This document shows, piece after piece, positions 47,972-59,184 of a stretch of DNA of 64,000 nucleotides. The notes under the pieces were generated by a model. The model ran no database searches, was not told the DNA's origin, and was given only the letters and a program-made list of their open reading frames with translations. The stretch's first letter is position 1. Every line of letters begins with the position of its first letter. The DNA comes from PALSA-911 sp963743035 (GTDB taxonomy: Bacteria; Pseudomonadota; Alphaproteobacteria; Acetobacterales; Acetobacteraceae): NCBI GenBank assembly GCA_963743035.1, contig CAVUOB010000018.1, positions 930,001 through 994,000 of the forward strand, written 5' to 3'. A program made the position numbers and the translations under genes.

Positions 47972-48841
47972 CTATGTAACCGAAGTGCCGCGCGCGACGA
48001 TCCGCCCGGCCAGGGCCACCAGCCGGTCCAGGCAGAAGCCGACCAGGCCGACATAGATCAGCGCGACGACGATGTCGGAGATGTTGGAGCTGTTCCACGC
48101 GTCCCAGATGAAGAAGCCGATGCCGACGCCGCCGATCAGCATCTCCGCGGCGACGATGGCGAGCCAGGACAGGCCGATGCCGATGCGCAGGCCGGTGAAG
48201 ATGTAGGGCGCGGCCGAGGGCAGCACGATCCGGGTGAAGTATTTCGGTCCGCGCAGGCGGATCACCCGCGCCACGTTGCGGTAATCCTGCGGCACGTTGC
48301 GCACGCCGACGGCGGTGTTGATGATCACCGGCCAGATCGCGGTGATGAAAATCACGAAGATGGCGCTGGGCTGGGCATCGCGGAACGCCGCCAGCGACAG
48401 CGGCAGCCAGGCCAAAGGCGGCACCGTCCGCAGCACCTGGAAAATCGGGTCCAGCCCGCGCATCGCCATCGCGCTGGTGCCGACCAGCATGCCGAGCGCG
48501 ACGCCGACGATGGCGGACAGCGTGAAGCCGAGCGCCACCCGCTGCAGGCTGGCGAACAGATGCAGGCCCAGGCCCTTGTCCAGTCCGCCATGGTCGTAGA
48601 ACGGATGCAGGATCAGCTCATGGCTGTCCGCCCAGATCTTCGCCGGCGACGGCAGGCCGGAACCGGCGCGGGCGGTGGCGAGCTGCCAGACCAGACCGAT
48701 GACGACCAGCATCACGGCCAGCGGCGCGAGGCGGACGAGGCCGGACTGCAACTGCCGCCCCAGCGGCCGCAACCTTATGGCCAGCGACGGCCGGGGAAGC
48801 GCGATATCACGGGAAATGCGGCTGCTGACAATGCTGTTCAT
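47972..48841 (-). CDS. nrtB: Nitrate ABC transporter permease
   Basis: Inner-membrane permease of 289 residues with about six membrane segments. The EAA-type loop is RVIRLRGPKYFTRIVLPSAA and the region after it PYIFTGLRIGIGLSWLAIVA. The start MNSIVSSRISRD is 11 bp after the NrtA stop, and the stop is 6 bp before nrtD. The ATG is chosen because the open frame upstream lies inside nrtA and lacks protein character. Confidence 0.93.
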   Translation of the reverse strand: MNSIVSSRISRDIALPRPSLAIRLRPLGRQLQSGLVRLAPLAVMLVVIGLVWQLATARAGSGLPSPAKIWADSHELILHPFYDHGGLDKGLGLHLFASLQRVALGFTLSAIVGVALGMLVGTSAMAMRGLDPIFQVLRTVPPLAWLPLSLAAFRDAQPSAIFVIFITAIWPVIINTAVGVRNVPQDYRNVARVIRLRGPKYFTRIVLPSAAPYIFTGLRIGIGLSWLAIVAAEMLIGGVGIGFFIWDAWNSSNISDIVVALIYVGLVGFCLDRLVALAGRIVARGTSVT

Positions 48842-48852
48842 GATGGCTTCCC

Positions 48853-50127
48853 TCAGGCCGCGGATAGTTTCTTGATGGCGATATCGGTGAGGTATTTCTG
48901 CGGCGCGGCGGGATCGAAGACCTTGCCGTCGAAGAAGGTTTCCAGGCCGCGCGAGGTGGAGGCGGGGATGTCCGTGACGCCGGCGAGCCTGGCGCCGGCT
49001 TTCCAGATGTCCTCGCGGTTCACCGCCGATATCAGTGCCCTGGTGTCGGTGTCGGTCGGCAGCACGCCCCAGCGAATGTCCTCGGTCAGGAACCACAGCT
49101 CGTGCGACTGGAACGGGTAGGACGCGTGGTCGGCGAAGAATTTCATTCGCAACGGCGAATTGGTGAGCTTGCGGCCGTCGCCGAAATCGATATTGCCCAG
49201 CGCGCGCGGAGCGATATCGGCGGGGGGGACGTTGAACCAAGCGCGCTTCCCGAGGATGGCGGCCATCTCTTCCTTGTTGGCCTGCGCCTCGCACCAGATC
49301 TGCGCCTCGATCACCGCGGCGGTCAGCGCGGCGGCGGATTTCGGATTCTTCGCCACCCAGTCGGCGCGAACGCCGAGCGATTTCTCCGGATGGTCCTTCC
49401 AAATCTCGCCGGTGATGCAGGCGGTGTAGCCGAGGCCCTGGTGCACCAGCTGGTCGTTCCAGGGCTCGCCGACGCAGAACGCATCCATCGTGCCGACCTT
49501 CATGTTGGCGACCATCTGCGGCGGCGGCACGACGATGGTCTGCACGTCCTTTTCGGGGTCGATCCCGCCGGCGGCGAGCCAGTAGCGCAGCCAAAGGTCG
49601 TGCGTGCCGCCGCGGAAGGTCATCGCGACCTTGTTGTCCGGCTTGGCGGCGAAGGCGGCCTTCAGCGGCGCCGAGTTCAGCGCCGCGCCATGCGGCTGCA
49701 GCGCCTTGGAAACGCTGATGGCCTGGCCATTGACGTTCAGCCGCGCCAGGATGTGCATCGGCACGGACTGGCCGTTCTGCACCACCTTGCCGGTCTGCAG
49801 CAGGTAGGGCAGCGGCGTCAGGATATGCGCGCCGTCGATGCCGCCGCCGCCGCCGCCGAGCACCAGGTTGTCGCGCGTGCCGCCCCAGGAGGCCTGCTTC
49901 AGCACCTCCACCTCGGCCATGCCGTATTTGGCGAAGATGCCGCGTTCCTTGGCGATGATCAGCGGGGCGCTGTCGGTCAGCGCGATATAGCCGAGCGTGG
50001 CCTTCGCCGTCTCGGGCCCGGCAGCCTCGGCGAAGGCGCCGTTGGGCAGCGCGGCGCGGGCGGCGGCGAGCAGGGATGCCGTTGCGGTGCCGCGCAGCAG
50101 GCGGCGGCGGGTGAGGCTGGGTGTCAT
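48853..50127 (-). CDS. nrtA: Nitrate ABC transporter substrate-binding protein
   Basis: Periplasmic nitrate-binding protein of 424 residues with a Tat signal (LTRRRLLRGTATASLLAAA). The NrtA/CmpA fold shows TLGYIALTDSAPLIIAKERG, PQMVANMKVGTMDAFCVGEP and HASYPFQSHELWFLTEDIRW. The ATG at 50127 overlaps the stop of the preceding NasS-like gene (ATGA). It is the first complete gene of the operon in this window. Confidence 0.93.
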   Translation of the reverse strand: MTPSLTRRRLLRGTATASLLAAARAALPNGAFAEAAGPETAKATLGYIALTDSAPLIIAKERGIFAKYGMAEVEVLKQASWGGTRDNLVLGGGGGGIDGAHILTPLPYLLQTGKVVQNGQSVPMHILARLNVNGQAISVSKALQPHGAALNSAPLKAAFAAKPDNKVAMTFRGGTHDLWLRYWLAAGGIDPEKDVQTIVVPPPQMVANMKVGTMDAFCVGEPWNDQLVHQGLGYTACITGEIWKDHPEKSLGVRADWVAKNPKSAAALTAAVIEAQIWCEAQANKEEMAAILGKRAWFNVPPADIAPRALGNIDFGDGRKLTNSPLRMKFFADHASYPFQSHELWFLTEDIRWGVLPTDTDTRALISAVNREDIWKAGARLAGVTDIPASTSRGLETFFDGKVFDPAAPQKYLTDIAIKKLSAA

Positions 50128-50960
50128 CGGGCGGGAACTCCGGGGGGTGTCGTTGCGATGTCGGTGGTCGGGATCGGCTCGCCGGTCAGGGCGGCGGCCC
50201 GGTGCCAGAGATCGGGACGCCAGAGATCGGGGCGCCAGAGATCGGGGCGCCAGATGCGGTCGGTGATGCCGGCCTGCGTGCCTTCCGGCAGGTGACCCCA
50301 GCGACGCATCTGCGACACCCACCAGGCGCCATGCGCGGGGAAGGGGTAGCTGGCGCCGCCGCGGTGGAAGATCAGCCCGGGGGAAGCGAGCGGTGCCGCG
50401 TCCTGCACGGGCAGCAGCATTCCGTTCAACGCCAGCGCGATCACCTCCTCGGGGACCGTGGGCAAGGCGTGCGACAGGATATGCGCGCCCTCCGCCCGGT
50501 TCTCCGGCGCGTCGAGCCAGGCGCCGGCGGCGATCACCGCGGCGACGCAGGCGGCGATGCGATCCGGGTCCTGCGCGGCGCGCGCGGCGGTGAAGGCGAG
50601 CACCTTCTCCGGATGGTTCGGCCAGATATGGCCGGAGGTCAGCGCGATGCGGCCGACCCGCAGATCCACCGCCCGCGATCCCCAGGGCTCGCCGGCGCAG
50701 AAGCCGTCGATCGCGCCGGCGGCGAGCGCGTCGGCGATCCGGGGCGGGGGCACGACGACCAGGCGGATGTCGTGCTCGGGGTCGATGCCGGCTTCCGCCA
50801 GCCAGTGGCGCAGCAGGTAGTTATGCGAGGAGAACGGGAACACGACGGCCAGCACCGGAACAGGACGTCCGGCGGCGCGGCGGGCGGCCAGCGCCCGGGC
50901 CAGTGCGGTGGCGGGCATCGGGTAGGCAGCGGCGCCCTGCGGATCGGCGGCGGGTGGGAA
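50124..50960 (-). CDS. NasS-like nitrate sensor, 5' end lost at junction
   Basis: C-terminal part of a cytoplasmic NrtA-like protein: LAVVFPFSSHNYLLRHWLAE, PPRIADALAAGAIDGFCAGEPW and GASYPFPAHGAWWVSQMRRWG. Absence of a transporter signal and its place before nrtA fit NasS, the nitrate sensor that holds the antiterminator NasT. The first roughly 100 residues are missing: upstream of about 50,950 the frame loses homology character and the DNA becomes actinobacterial. The C-terminus carries three tandem RPDLW units. The 5' boundary given is approximate. Confidence 0.75.
   Translation of the reverse strand, partial: FPPAADPQGAAAYPMPATALARALAARRAAGRPVPVLAVVFPFSSHNYLLRHWLAEAGIDPEHDIRLVVVPPPRIADALAAGAIDGFCAGEPWGSRAVDLRVGRIALTSGHIWPNHPEKVLAFTAARAAQDPDRIAACVAAVIAAGAWLDAPENRAEGAHILSHALPTVPEEVIALALNGMLLPVQDAAPLASPGLIFHRGGASYPFPAHGAWWVSQMRRWGHLPEGTQAGITDRIWRPDLWRPDLWRPDLWHRAAALTGEPIPTTDIATTPPGVPAR
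50204..50248 (+). repeat. Three 15-bp tandem repeats in the NasS-like gene
   Basis: Units at 50204-50218, 50219-50233 and 50234-50248, each GCCAGAGATCGGG(A/G)C. In the gene they encode RPDLW repeated in tandem. They keep the frame, so they vary the protein only in length and may expand or contract. Confidence 0.9.
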
Positions 50961-51453
50961 GTGCGGCGATCTCGCCGTCCGCAGGCGTGGCAGCGCCTCC
51001 TGGCACCGGCGGCGCCGCCACGCCAGCAGCACAATGCAGGCAAAGGTGCCATGTCGCCGGACCGGAGAGGCCAGCCACCCCCGGCGCCATATCCGAAGCG
51101 AAGCGGGGCGCTGCACCGCCCGCCGGGCTGGTCTGCCTGCACCGCCGCCCGGCAGGCGCGCGCACGGCCAGCTGCCTTGCGCGACCTCGGCCGAGCCGGT
51201 CCAGCTCGCCCGCGCCGCGTGGATCTCCGGTTCCGCGCCCGGCCTGCGGACGCTGCCCGAGGACCTGCGGCGGACAGGCGCCACCTGATAACAGCTGCCT
51301 GCGGTCACCGCCGGGCGGCCCGCCGCCGGTCACGCCCGCCGTCCGTCAGCCGGCCTGCGTCGTCACGGCCGTTGGGCTGCCCGGGGGGTGAGCCCGGCAG
51401 GCGGTCCGGGACCCGATCAGGTGCCGGGCAGCGCGGCCGAGTCCGTGGCGGCA
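50940..51453. other. Junction region between two source genomes
   Basis: Left of about 50,950 the minus strand encodes a proteobacterial NasS-like protein. Right of about 51,000 no proteobacterial gene is seen, and the next recognisable gene (Fur family, 51,454) and all later ones have actinobacterial relatives. Open frames between 51,000 and 51,450 exist on both strands but none has recognisable domains. A short plus-strand tail ending at 51,288 (EPVQLARAAWISGSAPGLRT) could be a gene fragment; I cannot identify it. Confidence 0.6.
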
Positions 51454-51919
51454 TCAGCGGCGGCGCAGCCGCGCCGCGCATGCCGCGCAGCGGCCGATCA
51501 GCTCGACGTGGTGCGACTCGACCGTGAACCGGCCCGCTCGCCGCACCGCCGCGGCTGCCCGCTCCAGGCCGTTCTCAACCCCGGCTGGCAGCACCAGCGG
51601 TTCCATGGCCCCGCAGCCAGCGCAGGCCAGATGATGATGGTGATGCTCTCCGGAGACCGCCTCGGTCAGCTCGAAGCGGGCGTTCCCGTCGATGCCCGCC
51701 AGCCGGCGCACCACGCCCGCCTGGATAAGGGCTGCCAGCGTCCGGTAGATCGAGCTGTAGGGCAGCGACGGCTCGGCCAGCCGCAGATCCTCCGCGGACA
51801 TGGGCCGGGCCTCCGACCGCAGCCTGCCGTACCTGCCGGCGAGCCCGGTTACAGCGCAGGCCCGCCGCCTCCAGCAGCGTCCGCAGCTGGTCATCGCCGG
51901 AGACCTCCGGTAGACCCAT
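51454..51919 (-). CDS. Fur-family regulator, frameshifted near N-terminus
   Basis: Metal- or peroxide-responsive repressor. The N-terminus DDQLRTLLEAAGLR is joined, after removing one extra base at about 51853, to VTGLAGRYGRLRSEARPMSA, giving the canonical AGLRVT start of Fur proteins. The winged helix has PYSSIYRTLAALIQAGVV. The metal site is HHHHHLACAGCGAMEPL, and a C-terminal CAAC pair suggests structural zinc. The restored protein has about 154 residues. The subtype (Fur, Zur or PerR) cannot be told. A 13-bp dyad lies just upstream. Confidence 0.83.
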
Positions 51920-51935
51920 GCCCCGAGCCTATAAC

Positions 51936-51948
51936 AAGACTCAGTCTT
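51936..51948 (-). promoter_or_regulatory. AAGACT-C-AGTCTT dyad upstream of Fur gene
   Basis: A perfect inverted repeat with 6-bp arms lies 16 bp upstream of the Fur-family start in an AT-richer patch (ATAACAAGACTCAGTCTTAA). Position and symmetry suggest an autoregulatory operator. It is not the classic Fur-box sequence. Confidence 0.5.
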
Positions 51949-52306
51949 AATCTATGAGAGCCGGGTGCCGGGCACGAGCTTGCTGGGGATTGTGCGGGTT
52001 GTGACCAGGGTCGATCACGATCACCTTCCCGGCCAGCGGGTCGGCGGGCGGCCTGGCGGCGATGGCTGCAGGTGTGCGCGCCTGCGGAGCTGCCATCGGC
52101 CGCCGGCCGGCTGCTGCGGGCGCGGCAGCGGCGTCTCGTGTCAGCCGGGCGATGACCTCGCCGCCAGCGGCGATGACCGCGGCAGAACCGGCGGCTGACA
52201 GCAGGAACCTGGGACGGCTCGGCGGCCGGCCGTGAGCCGCGCCGGGCCCGGGGCCATCCGTGCCGGATATGCGGCTCCTCACCGGGGATTGATCCGATTG
52301 TGGCAC
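51947..52306 (-). pseudogene. Truncated N-acetylmuramoyl-L-alanine amidase
   Basis: A 119-residue frame with an N-terminal tail and hydrophobic segment (FLLSAAGSAAVIAAGGEVIA), an Ala/Pro linker and the beginning of an Amidase_3 domain (GKVIVIDPGHNPHNPQ). It ends 13 residues after that motif, so the rest of the zinc site and catalytic Glu are absent. It looks like a 5' remnant or a gene cut by an indel or rearrangement next to the Fur gene. Confidence 0.6.
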
Positions 52307-52514
52307 TCCCGGATCCGCGTGCCCGGGATTAAGCGGTTAAAGGTGCCGGCCACCCGGTGCAGGTCGCGGCGCGCTCGGGCGTGCTGGTGGCCTGAGGCCG
52401 GAAGGGAAGGCTGCGAGGGATCGGTTCTTTGCGCCGCGCCGGGGACAGAAACCCCGAGCCCGCCCTGATTAAGACAGCGCTCCGCGGCACCGGGCAAGCG
52501 ACGAGCAGACGTGG

Positions 52515-52622
52515 TCATGGTGCGATGCCACTGAAGAAACCGCCGCCGCCGACCCGGCGCTTCGTGGCGATGAGCGCGGCCTCGGCACCGCCCTGGGAGT
52601 GCCCGGTTAGCACGATCGAGCC
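52515..52622 (-). pseudogene. Alpha/beta-hydrolase remnant (GHSQGG)
   Basis: On the minus strand GSIVLTGHSQGGAEAALIAT continues for about 15 residues to a stop at 52515. The GHSQGG nucleophile elbow is diagnostic of alpha/beta hydrolases, but no start or remainder of the domain is found: the upstream DNA belongs to the lipoprotein gene. This is a 36-residue remnant. The region from 52,310 to 52,510 contains nothing I can identify. Confidence 0.4.
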
Positions 52623-52664
52623 ATCTCCTCGCGATCTCCGGCGCGCCGTGCAGCGGTCGCCGCC

Positions 52665-53830
52665 TCAGCCCGACGAGCCGTACTGGATCGGCACGGAGAT
52701 GGTCTGCGCCGTGGTCCAGTTGCCGCCGGGACTGGCGAGCTGCCAGACGGTCAGCGTGGCCTGGTGCACGGCAAGCGCGTCGGTTGTGCCGTCGGCGGCT
52801 GGTGCGAGCGCCACGGTGCCCGGCGGGAGGGCGGGCAGCAGCTGCCACCGCCCGGCTGCGAGCACGGCTCCCCGGCCGGCAGATGTGATCAGGGCGGCTG
52901 TCTGGCCTGGCCCGAGCGACGCGGCGGCTACCGCCCGGCCGCCGGTGCTGAATGGCAACGAGATGGTCCATCTGGTACCGCTGCCGGCCAGCCAGGCTGC
53001 CATCAGTGTGGTGTGCTGGCCGGTGCCCGCTTCCAGCAGCGCCGCTGTCTGGCTGCCGGTGGTGGCGAGCCGCAGCACGGTGACGGTCTGGCGGGCCAGC
53101 GCGCCGGGCAGCGCGGGTCCCGCGGCCTGCCATGCGCGGCCGGCCGCGGCGAAGATGCCGGCGATGCCGGGCCGTGCGCAGGCTCCGCCGAGCAGGGGCG
53201 TGCCTGCTGGCGTATAAGCGGCGGCGGTGAGCGCGCCGCAGCCCGCACGACCTTCCGGCGCGGGTGGCGGCGAGTGCGCGGCCGGTGACGAGGGTGGTCC
53301 AGCTGGTGCCGCCGGGCGTGCCCTGCTCGGCGGTGCCGGTGTCGAGCAGGGCCAGCAGCCTGCCGGTGCCTGGCTGTACGGCGAGCGAGTCGGGGGTGCT
53401 GGCCAGGGCGGCGTCGAGGGGGCTGAGCGCCGACCAGGCTGTGGCCGAGGTCGCTGGTCTGGGTGAGCGGGGTGTAGGTGAGGTACTGGCTGGGCCGGAA
53501 CCCGGTGATGAGTGTCTGGCCGGCGCCGCCGGCCAGCACCAGGCCGCCGTTGTCGGCGGTGCCGGGCGGGGTGACGACTGTCCACTGGCTGCTGCCCGCC
53601 GGGCGGATGAACAGCTGCCAGAAGTTGTTGTGCTGGGCCGCGGAGCCTCCCATCACGACGGTGGCCCAGGTGCCTGCCGCAGTGGTCACGGAGGTGTCCA
53701 GCGGGATCGCGAGTGCAGTGACGGCCAGGCTTGCTGGCCGGGCTGGCGCGGCGCTGCCGCATCCAGTCGCCGCCAGCGCCAGCGCGGCCAGGCTGGCAGC
53801 GGTGGCGATGCCACGGGTCCGGCGGCTCAT
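52665..53830 (-). CDS. Secreted lipoprotein, beta-propeller-like, frameshifted
   Basis: The ATG at 53830 overlaps the SCO gene stop (ATGA). It gives a lipoprotein signal (TAASLAALALAATGCGSAAP, lipobox Cys). Repeated segments follow with QTLITGF, LTQTSDLG, GTSWTTLVTG and GTRWTISLPFSTGGRA, a spacing reminiscent of YCF48/BNR-type beta-propellers. The protein is split over three frames (breaks near 53,440 and 53,240) and ends ISVPIQYGSSG. It is the last gene of the copper operon. Extracytoplasmic copper-related function is inferred from context only. Confidence 0.65.
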
Positions 53831-54493
53831 GACTGGCCCAGGAGCTGGCGGGCGGTGTCGGTGAGCTCGGCCGCGAACGATGACTTGGTGGCGGCAGTGC
53901 CGGGGCCCGGGCTGAAGTTCAGTTCGGTGCGTACCTGGCCTGCGCGGTCGATGGCGAAGGCGATCTCGCTGTGCCCGATCATCGCCCCCGCGGGCTCGAT
54001 GTCGGCGGCGATGCCGTAGTCGCGCCACACCGCTTGCAGCTGGGCGAGGCTGCCGGTCAGGTACAGCCAGTTGGGCACGCTGGTCAGGCCTTCCTGCTGG
54101 TCGAAGGCCCGGGTGTAGCCGATCTGGTAGTTGACCGGGTTGGCGACGATGGCGACCAGCTCGACCTGCCGCCCGGCGGCGCCGAGCAGCTGCCCGGCCT
54201 CGCGGAACTCCTGGGCTTCCAGCGGGCAGTCGCTGGTGCACACCGGGTCGAGGAAAGTCAGCAGCACCACCTTGCCGCGCAGGCTGGCCAGCGTGACCGT
54301 GCGGCCGTGCTGGTCGGTGAGCGTGAACGCGGCCGCGCGGTAGTTCAGCGGGGCGGCGGATCCGTCGATGGCCTGGGCCAGGATGGTGTCGGCGACCGGG
54401 CTGGCCTGGGCCGCGGCCATCGGCGCGGCGCCCAGGATGATCAGCCCGATGGCGCCGACCGCCGGCGACCGATCCCATGCTCGCCGACGCCAC
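53827..54493 (-). CDS. SCO1/SenC family copper-binding thioredoxin-like protein
   Basis: Extracytoplasmic copper chaperone family, used for cytochrome oxidase CuA assembly or copper handling. The copper/redox motif is LTFLDPVCTSDCPLEAQEF (CxxxC), with the later conserved His in AMIGHSEIAFAIDRAG. The N-terminus has a hydrophobic signal (AIGLIILGAAPMAAAQA). A GTG at 54493 is the likeliest start, but one indel near 54,475 separates it from the main frame. It overlaps the lipoprotein gene downstream by 4 bp. Confidence 0.85.
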
Positions 54494-55659
54494 GGCCGAG
54501 GGCTGGCCAATGTCGCAGCCGCTGCCACCTGCTGCCCGGCTGCGCCCCGGCCGTGTCCGCGGCGGCGGGCGCGGCTGCGGTGGCGGGCGCGGGCGCGCGG
54601 GCGAGCGCGAGGTAGCCGGCGGTGGCGAGCAGGGCGAAGGGGATCATGCTGTTGGGGTCGGTGCCCAGGCCGCCGAAGAAGCCGAAGTCCTCGATCAGCA
54701 CCCAGTCCGCCAGGCACAGCAACGAAGAAGGCCAGCGCCGGCCGGATCAGCCGGGGGCGGCCGGTGAGGAACACCGCGCCGGTCACGGCGAGCGCGATGA
54801 CGGCGAACAAGTTGACGGCGAACCCGTGCGCTTCGTCGAACGTCGTGAACGCGTTGATCAGCGAGGTGAACACGTGCGGCTGCGGAGTCGGGGCCATCGC
54901 GGCGGTCATGCCGGCCAGCGAGCCGGGCTGGCCGGCCACGCTGCCCTGCCAGAAGCCGCGGCCTGGCCAGGCCTGCAGGACGGCCATGCCGAGCAGGAAC
55001 ACGCCCAGCGCCGGCAGATGTGAGCTGTCCGGGCAGCCGGGAGCGCCAGGCCCGCTCGGGCAGGGCGATCAGCGCCCCGGCCACGCAGTAGATGAGCACG
55101 GCGCCGGGCGCGCCGAACAGCCAGGTCAGGCCGGGCGCGAAGATGCCGCCGAACGACTCGCCGAATGCCCAGACGACCAGGCCCCAGCCGACGCTGATCA
55201 GCCCGGCCAGCCGCGATAGCGGCCCGCGGGCGCGGCGAGCAGCCATATGCCGATGCCGACCTGAATCCATACCGCGGACGCGCCGGCCTGCATCGGGTGA
55301 TACGACCACGCGGTGCCGGCCCAGTTCACCACCGCCTGCACCCAGTGCGGCGAGCTGGCCGCGGTCGGCTCGATCACCTGCGACGGCAGTCCGACCGCCA
55401 TCTTCGGCTGGGCCTGCAAGATGCCGTCGAAGAGCCAGATGATCCCGAACCCGTACCGGAGCAGCCGCCGCCAGGACGGTTCGGGCACGCGCGCGGCTGG
55501 TCGGCGCTGCCTCCTGCGCGCGCCGGGCAGCCACGCGCGCAGGCTGAGCCACGCCAGGCCGACGACGAGGAAGATGAGAAGGGCGATCGAGGCCCTGGTG
55601 CAGCAGGGCAGTCTTGAAGGCGGCGACGACCGTCGGGTCGCTGACGTTCAGGCCGGTGT

Positions 55660-55672
<13 letters not shown>
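54441..55672 (-). CDS. Polytopic membrane protein, frameshifted several times
   Basis: It starts MPGMNTGLNVSDPTVVAAFK at 55672. Hydrophobic segments then appear in different frames: LRYGFGIIWLFDGILQAQPK, TAWSYHPMQAGASAVWIQVG, LISVGWGLVVWAFGESFGGI, GAVLIYCVAGALIALPERAW, LFAVIALAVTGAVFLTGRPR and SMIPFALLATAGYLALARAP. Together they suggest seven or more membrane helices in one protein of about 400 residues. I recognise no named family with certainty. Its position between the copper ATPase and the SCO protein suggests a copper-related membrane role. At least three indels are needed to restore the frame. Confidence 0.6.
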
Positions 55673-58061
<2,389 letters not shown>

Positions 58062-58232
58062 TTGATATTCAGCCTGCTTTCGAGCCCGGCGGCCACGGCC
58101 CGGCTCTTTTCCTGGTGCCTGAGCGGGCACGCAGGGCGCGCGGCGAGCGCTGCATCTCGGAAATGTACACAGCCTGGAAATCGCCCGGCAACCCAGCCGG
58201 CTGATTTAACGGCCGGAATATCGCCGGCGCGA

Positions 58233-58347
58233 TACCCCCACAGGGTTTACCGAATACCCTGCCAGGTACGACCGCGGGCAGAGCAGTACCTCCAGGGTAG
58301 TATGAGATATACCCCGGAAGGGTTTCTGGAAATACCCATCCCAGGTT
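58233..58347. promoter_or_regulatory. Five CsoR-like operator dyads
   Basis: In the 423-bp gap between divergent copper genes, five TACC(C)-N5-7-(G)GGT(A/T) dyads occur: 58233-58247 (TACCC...GGGTT), 58255-58268 (TACC...GGTA), 58287-58299 (TACC...GGTA), 58310-58324 (TACCC...GGGTT) and 58333-58347 (TACC...GGTT). This matches the TACCC/GGGTA half-sites bound by CsoR and RicR copper repressors. A csoR gene lies 1.6 kb downstream. The sites could control transcription in both directions. Confidence 0.8.
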
Positions 58348-58484
58348 TATGCACGCGAGAACCAGGCCCAAGCGGCGGCTTTCTGCGGCCCGCTGGTTGC
58401 GGCGATTAAGCCGCGCTATTAGCCTTTCACCGTCATGCACTTCATTGCCATTCCGGCTGTCACGGCTTCACCCCGGCGCGGCAG

Positions 58485-59180
58485 ATGACCGGGCCGGCCT
58501 GGCTTGCCGCCTTGCTCGCCGCGGTGATGCTGCTGATAGCGGTCGGCAGTGTGCTCCGCCTTGCTCTGTGGCGGCTGCGCGGGCTTGCCGCCGAGCCTGA
58601 GGCCGACGCGCTCCACGTGCTGATGGGCGTTGCGATGGCGGGCATGCTCGAACCGCGGATCAGCCCGGTCCCTGACGCTGCCTGGCGGGTGGTGTTCGGG
58701 GCGGCCTGCGCATGGTTCGGCTGGCGGGCGATCCGCGCCCGCGGCCGCAAGGACCAGCCCGGCGGCATGCGATCGCATCCGGGCAGCTGGCAGTGCGCGC
58801 ACCCTGCACCGCACTCGGTGGAGTGCGCGGCCATGGTCTACATGCTCGTGCCCGCCCGCGGCGCCGGCCACGAGCCGTCGATGGCGATGCCGGGCATGAC
58901 CGGCGCGGCGCCTGGCGCGAATCCGGCGGTTGCGCTCGTCCTGGCGCTGTTCATGCTCGGCTACATCGTATGGACCGCCGACCGGATGACCCGTCAGTCC
59001 CGGGTGCGCGCCGCCCCGGCTGCCCTCCGCCCGTATGGCAGGCCCGGCGCGGACGGTCACCAGGCCGCCGGTCCGACCGGAGGCGGCTCGGCAAGCACTG
59101 TGCTGGCCACGCACGCGGCTACCTGGTCCAAGATCGCGATGAGCCTCGCCATGGGCTACATGCTGCTCACGATGCTGTAA
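58485..59180 (+). CDS. DUF5134 membrane protein
   Basis: 231 residues with about five membrane segments: WLAALLAAVMLLIAVGSVLR, ALHVLMGVAMAGMLEPRISP, VFGAACAWFGWRAIRARGRK, ALVLALFMLGYIVWTADRMT and the C-terminal WSKIAMSLAMGYMLLTML. His and Met residues near the membrane (HPAPHSVECAAMVYMLVPA, SMAMPGMTG) could bind copper. DUF5134 proteins are actinobacterial and frequently sit beside copper genes. The frame is intact, unlike the operon facing it. Confidence 0.85.
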   Translation: MTGPAWLAALLAAVMLLIAVGSVLRLALWRLRGLAAEPEADALHVLMGVAMAGMLEPRISPVPDAAWRVVFGAACAWFGWRAIRARGRKDQPGGMRSHPGSWQCAHPAPHSVECAAMVYMLVPARGAGHEPSMAMPGMTGAAPGANPAVALVLALFMLGYIVWTADRMTRQSRVRAAPAALRPYGRPGADGHQAAGPTGGGSASTVLATHAATWSKIAMSLAMGYMLLTML

Positions 59181-59184
59181 CGCG

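Noticed and set aside
44114..49120. A 1668-codon plus-strand open frame
   Set aside because: It runs antisense through nirA, the FAD protein, nrtD and nrtB; low-complexity Gly/Asp/His composition is typical of an antisense GC-rich frame.
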